A stretch of DNA of 64,000 bases from Bosea sp. ANAM02 (GTDB lineage: Bacteria; Pseudomonadota; Alphaproteobacteria; Rhizobiales; Beijerinckiaceae), in assembly GCF_011764485.1 (NCBI RefSeq), contig NZ_AP022848.1, forward strand, positions 3,252,001 to 3,316,000, in the 5' to 3' direction. The notes under the pieces are model-generated. The model was not told the origin of the DNA. It was given only the letters and a program-made list of their open reading frames with translations, and ran no database searches. A program made the position numbers and the translations under genes. Every line of letters begins with the position of its first letter. Within the stretch, counting starts at the first letter, position 1. Shown piece by piece: positions 1 through 8,192 of the stretch.

Positions 1-39
1 CGCCGATCTCGAATCCTATGAAAGCGGAGCCACTCGCTC

Positions 40-1272
40 ATGAACCCCTGCAAATGCCGCTTCTGCAGCGCGCCCCTGACCACGGTCTTCGCCGATCTCG
101 GCATGACGCCGCTGGCGAATGCTTTCGTGGCACCGGACGACGCATCCGAGCCCGAAGCCTTTTTTCCGTTGCAGGTCTATGTCTGCGATGCCTGCAAGCT
201 GGTGCAGGCGCGCGATGTCGAGACGCCCGGCGCGATCTTCAGCGACTATGCCTATTTCTCCGGCTTCTCGCAGAGCTGGCTTGACCATAGCGAGCGCTAT
301 GCCCACGCGATGATCCAGCGTTTCGGTCTCTCGGACGCCAGCAAGGTCGTCGAGGTCGCCAGCAATGACGGGTACCTGCTGCAGTATTTCCAGCAGGCGG
401 GCGTGCCGATCCTCGGCATCGAGCCGGCGGCCAATGTCGCGGCGGTCGCGCAGCGTCGGGGCATCCCGACGCAGGTGCGCTTTTTCGGCCGCAGGACGGC
501 ACGCGATCTCGCGGCGCAGGGCCATCAGGCCGATCTCATCGCGGCGAACAACGTCATCGCCCATGTCCCCGACCTCAACGACTTCGTGGCCGGGTTCGAA
601 TTGCTGCTGAAGCCGGAGGGCGTGCTGACGCTGGAATTCCCGCATCTGCTGCGGATGCTGATCGAGAACCAGTTCGACACGATCTATCACGAGCACTTCT
701 CGTATTTCTCCCTCCTCGCGATCGAGCGCGTGCTCGCGGCGCATGGGCTTGCGGTCTTCGACATCAACCGGCTGCCGACGCATGGCGGCTCGCTGCGCGT
801 CTATGCCGGTCACGCGGCCGGCGGACGTGAGCCTTCCGCCGCCGTGCTGACACTGCGGCAGGAAGAAGAGGCCTTCGGCCTCGACAGGATCGCTACCTAT
901 GCCGGCTTCGCCGAGCGGATCGCCCGCACGAAATGCGCCCTGCTAGATTTCCTGATCGCGGCGCGGCGTGACGGCAAGCGCGTCGCGGCCTATGGCGCGC
1001 CGGCCAAGGGCAACACGCTGCTCAACTATTGCGGCGTCGGGCCGGAACTCGTCGCCTTCACCGTCGATCGCAGCCCGCACAAGCAGGGCAGGCTCCTGCC
1101 GGGCACCCGCATCCCGGTGAAGGCGCCTGATGTCATCCTCAAGGAAAAGCCGGATTACCTGCTGATCCTGCCCTGGAATCTCAGGGGCGAAGTGATGCAG
1201 CAGATGGCGGCGCTGCGCGACTGGGGCGGGCGCTTCGTCGTCCCGATCCCGGAGGTCGAGGTGCTCGCGTGA
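40..1272 (+). CDS. SAM-dependent sugar C-methyltransferase
   Basis: Probable NDP-hexose C-methyltransferase for surface-glycan sugar synthesis, 410 aa, cytoplasmic. The first 60 residues carry a zinc-binding module (CRFCSAP ... VCDACK). A Rossmann SAM-binding core follows (VEVASNDGYLL near residue 107), then the C-terminal domain typical of this family (AAYGAPAKGNTLLNY near residue 320). This three-part order is that of TylCIII/NovU-type C-methyltransferases. The ATG at 40 follows a GCGGAG sequence. Another reading frame closes at TGA 19-21 and may be the end of an upstream gene. The stop overlaps the start of the epimerase gene by four bases (GTGA), so the two are translationally coupled. 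Which sugar is methylated cannot be read from the sequence. Confidence 0.85.
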   Translation: MNPCKCRFCSAPLTTVFADLGMTPLANAFVAPDDASEPEAFFPLQVYVCDACKLVQARDVETPGAIFSDYAYFSGFSQSWLDHSERYAHAMIQRFGLSDASKVVEVASNDGYLLQYFQQAGVPILGIEPAANVAAVAQRRGIPTQVRFFGRRTARDLAAQGHQADLIAANNVIAHVPDLNDFVAGFELLLKPEGVLTLEFPHLLRMLIENQFDTIYHEHFSYFSLLAIERVLAAHGLAVFDINRLPTHGGSLRVYAGHAAGGREPSAAVLTLRQEEEAFGLDRIATYAGFAERIARTKCALLDFLIAARRDGKRVAAYGAPAKGNTLLNYCGVGPELVAFTVDRSPHKQGRLLPGTRIPVKAPDVILKEKPDYLLILPWNLRGEVMQQMAALRDWGGRFVVPIPEVEVLA

Positions 1273-1799
1273 TCCTCAGCGAAACCCGCATCCCCGGCGT
1301 CTTCATCGTCGACCTCGCGCCATTCGCGGATGAACGGGGACATTTCGCACGCTGCTACTGCGCCGATGTCTTCGCCCGGCACGGGATCCGCTTTTCGCCG
1401 CTCCAGTGCAACCTGTCCTTCAATCCACACCCCGGCACGCTGCGCGGCCTGCACTACCAGGCGGAGCCGGTGCCGGACGCAAAACTCGTGCGCTGCTCGC
1501 GCGGTGCGATCTTCGATGTCGCGGTCGATCTTCGCGACGCTTCGCCGACCCGCGGCGAATGGGTCGGTGTCGAACTCGATGCGGCAAGCGGGCGGGCGCT
1601 CTTCGTGCCGGAGGGCTGCGCCCACGGCTTCCAGACGCTCAGGCCCGATAGCGAGGTCTTCTACATGATGGGCGCGCCCTATCGCGCCGATCTTTCGCGT
1701 GGCCTGCGCTGGAACGACCCTGCCTTCGGCATCGACTGGCCGAACCCGGTGCCGCGCCTCAATGCACGCGACGCGGCCTGGCCCGACCGCCGCGCCTGA
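1269..1799 (+). CDS. rfbC: dTDP-4-dehydrorhamnose 3,5-epimerase family protein
   Basis: Cupin-fold sugar nucleotide epimerase, 176 aa, the normal RmlC length. The family signatures are present: HPGTLRGLHYQ with the catalytic His near residue 60, and FVPEGCAHGFQTL near residue 115. It would epimerise C3 and/or C5 of a dTDP-4-keto-hexose. Its coupling to the upstream C-methyltransferase suggests the two act on the same 4-keto sugar, perhaps giving a branched or deoxy sugar. Other rml genes are not in the window. GTG start inside the preceding stop. A 3-epimerase rather than 3,5-epimerase is possible. Confidence 0.85.
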   Translation: MILSETRIPGVFIVDLAPFADERGHFARCYCADVFARHGIRFSPLQCNLSFNPHPGTLRGLHYQAEPVPDAKLVRCSRGAIFDVAVDLRDASPTRGEWVGVELDAASGRALFVPEGCAHGFQTLRPDSEVFYMMGAPYRADLSRGLRWNDPAFGIDWPNPVPRLNARDAAWPDRRA

Positions 1800-1826
1800 C
1801 CTCCCTTCCGGAACACGGATCAAGAC

Positions 1827-4142
1827 ATGATGGATATCGAGACCATGGCGGCCGATGGCGACGGCGCCGAGACCGGCGGGCATGGCCCATCGGGTTGGCT
1901 GCGGGCGCTTCTGAAGCGGCAGGCCGGTCAGCCTTTCCACCCGGGTGGCAACCTGCGCCCCGATACGATGGCGGGCCATTGGCGCAGCGACGGCTTCGAT
2001 TGCTATTTCTATGTGCCGCAGCGCGCACCCGCCGGCCTTCTCTCGGTCCGCTTCGTCGCGACCTTGCCGGATGCCGACGAGCAGCACCGGGATTGGTGGC
2101 GCCTCTACTTCGATATCGGGGACGGTTTCCGCCAGGAGGACAGCGTCGCCATCCCGACCTGCGCCGGCAGGATCGAGATCGCGACGATCATCGACCTGCC
2201 GGCTCCGGCCCGCGCCTTTCGCATCGATCCCAGCGAGATGCCTTGCCGTTTCGCGCTGCATGATCTGGCGCTGTCTCCACTCGCCGTGCCGCAGCCGCGC
2301 TCGTTCGCACTGCTCGGTCAGTTGCGGGATTTGCATCGACGCGGCGTGCTCGCGCGCAAAGTGATGCGGGCGGGCGGCATGCTGATGCGCGGCGAGTGGC
2401 GGGCGCTGCGCCAACGGATCGCTTCCGGCGCATCAGGGGAAGCGGCCGCCTATGGCCTCTGGCAGCGCAAGCGAACCATGACCGATGAATTGCGCCAGCG
2501 CTTCATCGCGAAAGCTGCGGAATTCCCGATCAGGCCGCGCTTCTCGATCATCATGCCCACCTTCAATTCGCCGCCCGTCTATCTCGAGCAGGCGATCGGC
2601 TCCGTACTGGCGCAGACCTATCCGGACTGGGAGCTGCTTGTCGTCGATGACGGCTCGACCGATCCGGCGACCCACCGCGTCCTCAACGAGGTCGCTGCGC
2701 GCGATCCGCGCATCCGCCCGACTTTCCTGCCCGCGAATGGCGGCATTGCGCAGGCCAGCAATGTCGCGCTGGCCCAGGCGAGCGGAGACTACATCGCCCT
2801 GCTCGACCATGACGACATGCTGGCTCCGCACGCTCTCCACGCCTTCGCCGACGCGATCAGCAGGCATCCGCAGGCCGACTGGCTCTACTCGGACGAGGAC
2901 AAGATCGACGAGGCGGGTCGCCGCTCGGCCCCGTTCTTCAAGCCGGACTGGTCGCCCGCGTATTTCCTCTCCTGCATGTATACTTGCCATCTCGGCGTCT
3001 ATCGGACGAGCCTGGCACGGCGCCTCGGCGGCTTCCGCCCGGAGTTCGATTTCGCGCAGGACTACGATCTGGCCTTGCGCTTCGCGGCGGCGACGAAGCA
3101 GATCGTCCATATCCCCGACATTCTCTACCACTGGCGCATGCTGCCGCAATCGACGGCGTCGGGCGGCGAGGCCAAACCTCAGGCGGAACTCGCGGCCCGG
3201 CGAGCTCTGCAGGATTTCGTCACGACCGGCCGCCATCACGGTCGCGTCGAGCCCGGCCCGCTGCCCGGCACGCATCGCGTCCGCTTCGACATCGTCGGCG
3301 AGCCGCTCGTCTCGATCGCGATCCCAACGGCCGGATACGGCAGCGACAACGGCCGGAGCTGGTATGTGCTCGATCTCGTCAGGTCGATCCGCGCGCTGAC
3401 GACATACGGCAATATCGAGATCGTCGTGGCCGAGAACGGCGACCTTGCCCCGGCGCTGGAGCAGGCGCTGCGCGAACTCGGGGCCCGATCGGTCCGCTAT
3501 GAAAGCCCGGTCTTCAACCTCTCGGACAAGATCAACCGCCTGGCCGAGGCGGCGCGGGGCGATTTTCTGCTCCTGCTCAACGACGACATGCGCGTCATCT
3601 CGCGCGGCTGGATCGAGGAGATGCTCATGTGGTGCCAGCAGGACGGCATCTCCGGCGTCGGCGCAAAGCTGTTCTTTCCCGACGGACGGATCCAGCATGC
3701 CGGCGTATTGCTGCTCGGCCAGGGGCCGTCGCATCCCTACTATCTGCATCCTGCCTCGGAGATCGGACAGGTCTGCTCGGCCGTCGTTCCGCGCGACTAC
3801 AGCGCGGTGACCGGCGCCTGCATGATGGTCCGGCGCGCGGATTTCCTGGCCGTCGGCGGCTTCGATCCGTCCTATCGGATCAACTACAACGATATCGACT
3901 TCTGCCTGCGGCTGAACGCGCATACCGGCGGGCATTTCGCGTACACGCCCCTGGCCTGCCTGGAGCACCACGAATCCGTCAGCCGGCCGGAGCCGGAGCG
4001 CGGCGACCTCGCTCGGTTCAACCGCCAATGGGCGGATATCGTGGGGCGCGATCCCTTCTACAATTCCAACCTGTCCCAGAGCTCCCCGCGCTTCGCGCTG
4101 ACGGCCGATCCGCAATCCCTGCGGGAAAGTTACGGGTTGTGA
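1827..4142 (+). CDS. Tandem-domain family 2 glycosyltransferase
   Basis: Large 771-aa protein with two GT-A (GT2) domains after an N-terminal region of about 230 residues without recognised motifs. Domain 1 starts near residue 236 (FSIIMPTFNSP) with a VDDGSTD loop and the metal-binding DHDD near residue 327. Domain 2 starts near residue 493 (VSIAIPT) with LLNDDMRV near 585 and DIDFCLR near 690. Such double transferases build two linkages of a surface polysaccharide repeat. It lies 27 bp after the epimerase gene in the same direction, so it probably ends the glycan operon. Donor and acceptor are unknown. Confidence 0.85.
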   Translation: MMDIETMAADGDGAETGGHGPSGWLRALLKRQAGQPFHPGGNLRPDTMAGHWRSDGFDCYFYVPQRAPAGLLSVRFVATLPDADEQHRDWWRLYFDIGDGFRQEDSVAIPTCAGRIEIATIIDLPAPARAFRIDPSEMPCRFALHDLALSPLAVPQPRSFALLGQLRDLHRRGVLARKVMRAGGMLMRGEWRALRQRIASGASGEAAAYGLWQRKRTMTDELRQRFIAKAAEFPIRPRFSIIMPTFNSPPVYLEQAIGSVLAQTYPDWELLVVDDGSTDPATHRVLNEVAARDPRIRPTFLPANGGIAQASNVALAQASGDYIALLDHDDMLAPHALHAFADAISRHPQADWLYSDEDKIDEAGRRSAPFFKPDWSPAYFLSCMYTCHLGVYRTSLARRLGGFRPEFDFAQDYDLALRFAAATKQIVHIPDILYHWRMLPQSTASGGEAKPQAELAARRALQDFVTTGRHHGRVEPGPLPGTHRVRFDIVGEPLVSIAIPTAGYGSDNGRSWYVLDLVRSIRALTTYGNIEIVVAENGDLAPALEQALRELGARSVRYESPVFNLSDKINRLAEAARGDFLLLLNDDMRVISRGWIEEMLMWCQQDGISGVGAKLFFPDGRIQHAGVLLLGQGPSHPYYLHPASEIGQVCSAVVPRDYSAVTGACMMVRRADFLAVGGFDPSYRINYNDIDFCLRLNAHTGGHFAYTPLACLEHHESVSRPEPERGDLARFNRQWADIVGRDPFYNSNLSQSSPRFALTADPQSLRESYGL

Positions 4143-4217
4143 GGCGGCCCAGGTCGAAGGGGACCAGAATCGAGCGCCCGGTGCCCGCCGTTCCATGCGG
4201 GCACCGGCGCATCGCAT

Positions 4218-4994
4218 TCAGGCCAGCATTCTGGTGTCACCACAAACCGAGATTTCCTGGCCGGAGATCGTCTTGCCGAAAGGCGAGGCCAGGAAGACGA
4301 TCTGGCGTGCGATATCGGCGGGATCGACGAAGCGCTTGATCGACACTCCGGCAAAAAGGCGGGCCGTCATCTCCTCATGCGAGACATTGAAACTGCGCGC
4401 CTTGTTGGCGATGACGCTCTGGATGCGCGGGCCTTCGACGAGTCCCGGGCAGATGGCGTTGGCGCGGATACCGAATTCGCCGAGCTCGGCCGAGAGCGCC
4501 TTGGTGAAGCCGATGACGCCCCATTTCGCCGCGGCATAGGGCGAGCGCAGCGGGAAGCCATGCTTCCCGGCCTGGCTGGACAGGTTGACGATCGAGGCAT
4601 TTCCGGACTGCTTGAGATGCGCGACAGCCAGCCGCGTGCAGTTGAACTGGCCGGTCAGGTCGATCGCGACGCAGGAATCCCAGTCTTCCGGCGCGATCTC
4701 GTCGACGCGGCCGGTCGGCCCCGCGATGCCGGCGTTGTTGACGAGGCAGTCCAGCCCGCCCAACGCGGCGAGCGCTTCGTCGAACAACCGCGCGACCGCC
4801 TTTCGATCGGAAACGTCGCAAATCGAGCGGGTGATCGCCGGTTCGCTCTCGGCCAAAGCAGCGAGCGCGGCTTCGTCGACGTCGCAGACATGCACCTTCG
4901 CCCCTTCCGCCGCGAAGGCGCGCGCCGTGGCGAGGCCGATTCCGTTGGCGCCGGCGGTCACCAGCACCCGCAAACCGTCGATCTTCAAATCCAT
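4218..4994 (-). CDS. SDR-family NAD(P)-dependent oxidoreductase
   Basis: Classical short-chain dehydrogenase, 258 aa. The nucleotide-binding glycine motif reads TAGANGIG near residue 13, followed by NNAG near 88. The catalytic Ser lies in NLSSQAG near 140 and Tyr/Lys in YAAAK near 153. It follows the GntR gene by 32 bp on the same strand and is probably co-transcribed with it. Divergent importer, dehydrogenase and BKACE genes suggest that it oxidises a hydroxyl or sugar intermediate of the imported compound. The substrate cannot be assigned. Confidence 0.85.
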   Translation of the reverse strand: MDLKIDGLRVLVTAGANGIGLATARAFAAEGAKVHVCDVDEAALAALAESEPAITRSICDVSDRKAVARLFDEALAALGGLDCLVNNAGIAGPTGRVDEIAPEDWDSCVAIDLTGQFNCTRLAVAHLKQSGNASIVNLSSQAGKHGFPLRSPYAAAKWGVIGFTKALSAELGEFGIRANAICPGLVEGPRIQSVIANKARSFNVSHEEMTARLFAGVSIKRFVDPADIARQIVFLASPFGKTISGQEISVCGDTRMLA

Positions 4995-5026
4995 GACCTC
5001 AGACCCTTCTCATCGCGTGTCGATCG

Positions 5027-5791
5027 TCATTCCGGCAGCCGCGCCGTGCGCTCGATGTGATCCGCAGCGGCGCGAATGTCCTCTTCCAGCGCGGCGCGGG
5101 CTGCGGCCGGGTCATGCCGGCGCAGCGCCGCGACGAGGGCCGCATGAGCAATGACGGCGCTGCCGCCGTCGAGGCGGCGTGGCTCGTGGCGCATGTCGAG
5201 ATTGAGGATCGGCCCCGCCTTGAGCCAGAGACGCCCGATCATCTCGATGAGCGACGGCATGCCCGCCGCCTCATAGAGCGCGAAATGCAGGTGGCGATTG
5301 GCAAGAACGGCCCCGGCGCTGTCAGGCGGATCGGCGCGCGCCGCGTCGCGGAAGGCGACTTCATGCCGCTGGATCGTGTCGATCTGCTCCGCGGTGATGA
5401 CCTTGGCCGCCTCTTCCACGGCAAAGCCCTCGACGACCAGGCGGATGCGGGTCAGCTCGCGGAACTGGGCCAGGGTGAGAACGGGCACGCGGACCGCCCG
5501 GCCCGGGAGCACTTCGAGCGCCTTGTCGGCGGCAAGCCGGCTGACCGCTTCGCGCACCGGCATCATCGAGACGCCCAGCGCCTCTGCCGCGCGCCTGAGC
5601 GAGAGCTTCTCGCCCGGCGCAAGCCGACCGGCTATCAGCAGTTCACGCAATTCGCCGGTCACGCGCTCACCGAGCGTCTCGTGCGCGAGCGAGCCGACTT
5701 CGTCGAGAGCAGACGCATCCTGCGCCCGCCGCGCAGCGGGTTGGTCTGACCCGCCTTCATGCAGGGCGGGGGGCTGGACTCGGGCGATCAT
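5027..5791 (-). CDS. GntR-family transcriptional regulator (FadR/FCD type)
   Basis: DNA-binding regulator, 254 aa from ATG 5791. The winged helix spans about residues 40-105 (LRELLIAGRLAPGEKLSLRRAAEALGVS, split here only for description; recognition segment MMPVREAVSRL). An all-helical FCD ligand domain follows (VVEGFAVEEAAK ... NRHLHFALYEAAG ... HAALVAALRRHD). An upstream in-frame start at 5815 would run through the palindrome at 5806-5817, so I chose the internal ATG. It is divergent from the importer operon and upstream of the SDR gene. It probably senses the imported substrate and controls both arms through the shared intergenic operator. Confidence 0.85.
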   Translation of the reverse strand: MIARVQPPALHEGGSDQPAARRAQDASALDEVGSLAHETLGERVTGELRELLIAGRLAPGEKLSLRRAAEALGVSMMPVREAVSRLAADKALEVLPGRAVRVPVLTLAQFRELTRIRLVVEGFAVEEAAKVITAEQIDTIQRHEVAFRDAARADPPDSAGAVLANRHLHFALYEAAGMPSLIEMIGRLWLKAGPILNLDMRHEPRRLDGGSAVIAHAALVAALRRHDPAAARAALEEDIRAAADHIERTARLPE

Positions 5792-5805
5792 GTCTGCCAA
5801 CCTAA

Positions 5806-5817
5806 CTGTGATCACAG
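5806..5817. promoter_or_regulatory. Perfect palindrome, candidate GntR operator
   Basis: CTGTGATCACAG is a perfect 12-bp palindrome, 14 bp upstream of the GntR start and 75 bp upstream of the binding-protein start. It overlaps a second GATCAC half-site. FadR-type GntR proteins bind short palindromes of this kind between divergent genes. Confidence 0.55.
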
Positions 5818-5892
5818 ATCACGACAAGCGGTTCACAGAGGCCGCCACGAGATTGAAAAAGCGCCGAGGCGCGACCGTTCTGGGAGGGACGC

Positions 5893-7146
5893 ATGACTGG
5901 GATCATCAAGGGCCTTTCACGCCGTCAGGTACTTGCGGGCACGGCCGCCGCCGCGGGCGGTCTTATCGCAAGCCCGTCCGTCATTCTTGCACAGACATCC
6001 GAGGCCATTCGCTTCGGCCATCTGACGCCGCGCACCGGCTTTCTCGGCCCGCTCGGCGAATATGCCGTGATGGCCGTCGACCTCGCGGTCGAGGAGATCA
6101 ATGCGGCGGGCGGCATCAACGGGCGCAAGCTCGAAGCGCTGAAGGAGGATTCGGTCAATCCCCAGACCGCTTCCACCAAGGCCGAGCGCATGTTCGAGCG
6201 CGATCAGGTCGCCTGCATCATCGGCGAGATCTCCTCGGCCTCCTGCCTGACGATCTCGCAGGTCGCGGCCCGCAACAAGAAGCTCTTCGTCAACACCGGC
6301 GGCAATTCGGACGCGTTGCGCGGCGAAAGCTGCAACCGCTACATGTTCCATGTCGAGCATCAGAACTCGATGTATGTGAAGAGCGCCGGGCGCTCGCTGC
6401 TGGCGCAGGGGCTGGTCAAGGGCAAGAAGTGGTTCTCGCTCACGGCCGACTACGCCTTCGGGCATGATCTCAGCAAGGTCGCCAAGCGCTTCATGGAGGC
6501 CAATGGCGGCCAGTTCGCCGCCGACAAGCTCGTGCCGACCGACGCCACCGACTTCTCGGCGCTGCTGCTCGAGATCCGCGCGGCGAAGCCGGATCTCGTC
6601 ATCTCCAACCTCGCCGGCAACCAGATCACCAATTTCCTCAAGCAGTATTCGGAGTTCGGCCTGACCTTCCCGGTCGCCGGCTTCGGCTTCGACACCGCCC
6701 TCGCCTGGGCGGCCGGCAAGGACAATTTCGGCGGCACCTGGCCCTGCGTCTGGCACCATCTGATCGACACGCCGTCGAGCAAGGCCTTCGTCGCCGCCTT
6801 CACCAAGAAATACGGCAAGCCGCCCGAGAACCAGGCCTGGGGGGACTATGTAGCCGTCAAGATCATGGCGCAGTCGATGAACGAGCTGAAGAGCACGGAT
6901 ACCGCCAAGGTCCTGGAGCATTTGGAAAAGGGCGCGAAGTTCGACGTGATGAAGCCGCGCCAGGGCTATTTCCGCGCGTCCGATCATCAGCTGATCAGCG
7001 AGATGTACACGATCACGGCGCTGCCAGCGGCCCAGGTCAAGAACCAGTGGGATCTCTTCACCTCCTCGCCGCCGGTGCCCGGCCCGAACGAGGACATGGA
7101 GGTCATCGCGACGCAGGGCGACGAGGCCGTCTGCAAAATGAGCTGA
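5893..7146 (+). CDS. ABC transporter substrate-binding protein (LivJ/amide-type)
   Basis: Periplasmic ligand-binding component of a branched-chain-amino-acid-type (HAAT) importer, 417 aa. It begins with a twin-arginine signal (SRRQVLAG at residues 9-16, hydrophobic stretch, cleavage near VILAQT), so export by Tat is likely. The mature part is a type-I periplasmic binding fold (IRFGHLTPRTGFLG ... AGGINGRKLEAL ... GEISSASCLTISQVAARNK). The start is supported by GGGAGGGA just upstream. First gene of the rightward operon. Family members bind amino acids, amides, aromatic acids or urea; the downstream catabolic enzymes point to an organic acid or amine. Confidence 0.88.
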   Translation: MTGIIKGLSRRQVLAGTAAAAGGLIASPSVILAQTSEAIRFGHLTPRTGFLGPLGEYAVMAVDLAVEEINAAGGINGRKLEALKEDSVNPQTASTKAERMFERDQVACIIGEISSASCLTISQVAARNKKLFVNTGGNSDALRGESCNRYMFHVEHQNSMYVKSAGRSLLAQGLVKGKKWFSLTADYAFGHDLSKVAKRFMEANGGQFAADKLVPTDATDFSALLLEIRAAKPDLVISNLAGNQITNFLKQYSEFGLTFPVAGFGFDTALAWAAGKDNFGGTWPCVWHHLIDTPSSKAFVAAFTKKYGKPPENQAWGDYVAVKIMAQSMNELKSTDTAKVLEHLEKGAKFDVMKPRQGYFRASDHQLISEMYTITALPAAQVKNQWDLFTSSPPVPGPNEDMEVIATQGDEAVCKMS

Positions 7147-7154
7147 GGGCTCAG

Positions 7155-7262
7155 CGTCATTCTCGGGCGAAGCGAAGCGCAAACCCGAGAATCTCATGAC
7201 TGGAAGGCGCCGGCTGGCGCCTCCTTCGGCCTGAGATGCTCGGGTCAAGCCCGAGCATGACG
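7155..7262. repeat. Intergenic palindromic repeat (REP-like family 1)
   Basis: Long imperfect inverted repeat. It starts CGTCATTCTCGGG and ends with CCCGAGCATGACG. Two smaller hairpins (CTCGGG..CCCGAG type) lie inside, around a GGCGCCGGCTGGCGCC core. Related copies are at 22572-22658 and 26232-26264. It separates the binding-protein gene from livH and may modulate operon expression as an mRNA structure. Confidence 0.7.
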
Positions 7263-7309
7263 GCTTGGCACGTCATCCCATCGTGCAATCCCGGACAGAA
7301 GGTCAATCC

Positions 7310-8185
7310 TTGCTCACCCTCTTCATCCAGCAGGTGCTGAACGGGCTGCTCGACGGGGTCTACTACCTCCTGATCGCACTCGGCCTGTCGCTGATCTTCT
7401 CGCTCGGCGGCATCGTCAACCTGGCGCATGGCGCCTTCTATGCGATCGGCGCCTATCTCACGATCGTGCTGGCGCCGCATATCGGCTTTGGGGGCGCGAT
7501 CATCGCCTCGCCGGTGCTCGTCGCGCTGATCGGCATCGTCATCGAGCGCGGCCTGTTCAGACATTTCTATCGGCGCGATCCGATCCTGTCGCTGCTGCTG
7601 ACCTTCGGCCTCGCCATGGTCGCGGAGCAGATGCTGCGCATGATCTTCGGCGCGCCGCCCCTCTCCTTCTCGATCCCGACGGCGCTGCGCGGGCAGATCT
7701 TCATCGGGGACTTCATCTATTCGCGCTATCGCGCGCTGCTGCTGCTGATCGCAGCCGCCTGCGTCCTCGGCCTCTGGTTCCTGCTGCAGCGAACCGCCTT
7801 CGGCCGGGTCGTGCGTGCTGGCGTCCAGAACCCCGACATGGTCGGCGCGCTCGGCATCTCGCTGCAGCCCTACATGATGGCGGTGGCCGGCATCGGCATC
7901 GGCCTGGCCGGGCTCGCCGGCGTGCTGCTCGCGCCGATCTACTCGATCCACCCCGCAATGGGGCAGGAAATCATCACCCCGGCCTTCGTGGTGGTCGTCA
8001 TCGGCGGCCTCGGTTCCTTCTGGGGCGTCGTCGTCGCCGCGCTGCTGGTCGGCCTGGTCAAGGGCATCACCATCGGGCTCGGCTACACGCAGTGGTCGAC
8101 GGCCGTGATCTACCTGATGATGCTGCTCGTCCTGCTCTTCCGTCCGCGCGGCCTGTTCGGCGAGCGCATCCAGCGCTTCGAGTGA
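7310..8185 (+). CDS. livH: Branched-chain amino acid-type ABC permease, LivH subunit
   Basis: Inner-membrane permease, 291 aa from TTG 7310. It starts LTLFIQQVLNGLLDGVYY, the usual LivH N-terminus. About eight membrane segments follow, with the conserved SLGGIVNLAHGAFYAIGAY block and the family loop GRVVRAGVQNPDMVGALGI. The TTG at 7310 is preceded by AGAAGG with 7-nt spacing. An earlier in-frame TTG at 7265 lies within the repeat and has no ribosome-binding site. Pairs with the fused LivM-LivG-LivF protein that starts 7 bp downstream. Confidence 0.85.
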   Translation: MLTLFIQQVLNGLLDGVYYLLIALGLSLIFSLGGIVNLAHGAFYAIGAYLTIVLAPHIGFGGAIIASPVLVALIGIVIERGLFRHFYRRDPILSLLLTFGLAMVAEQMLRMIFGAPPLSFSIPTALRGQIFIGDFIYSRYRALLLLIAAACVLGLWFLLQRTAFGRVVRAGVQNPDMVGALGISLQPYMMAVAGIGIGLAGLAGVLLAPIYSIHPAMGQEIITPAFVVVVIGGLGSFWGVVVAALLVGLVKGITIGLGYTQWSTAVIYLMMLLVLLFRPRGLFGERIQRFE

Positions 8186-8192
8186 GGTCGCG

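Noticed and set aside
1..21. End of an upstream gene (frame closing at TGA 19-21)
   Set aside because: Only six codons are visible; cannot be supported as a gene.
7265..7309. Longer LivH from TTG 7265
   Set aside because: Start lies in the REP-like repeat and adds 15 residues not typical of LivH; TTG 7310 has a good ribosome-binding site.
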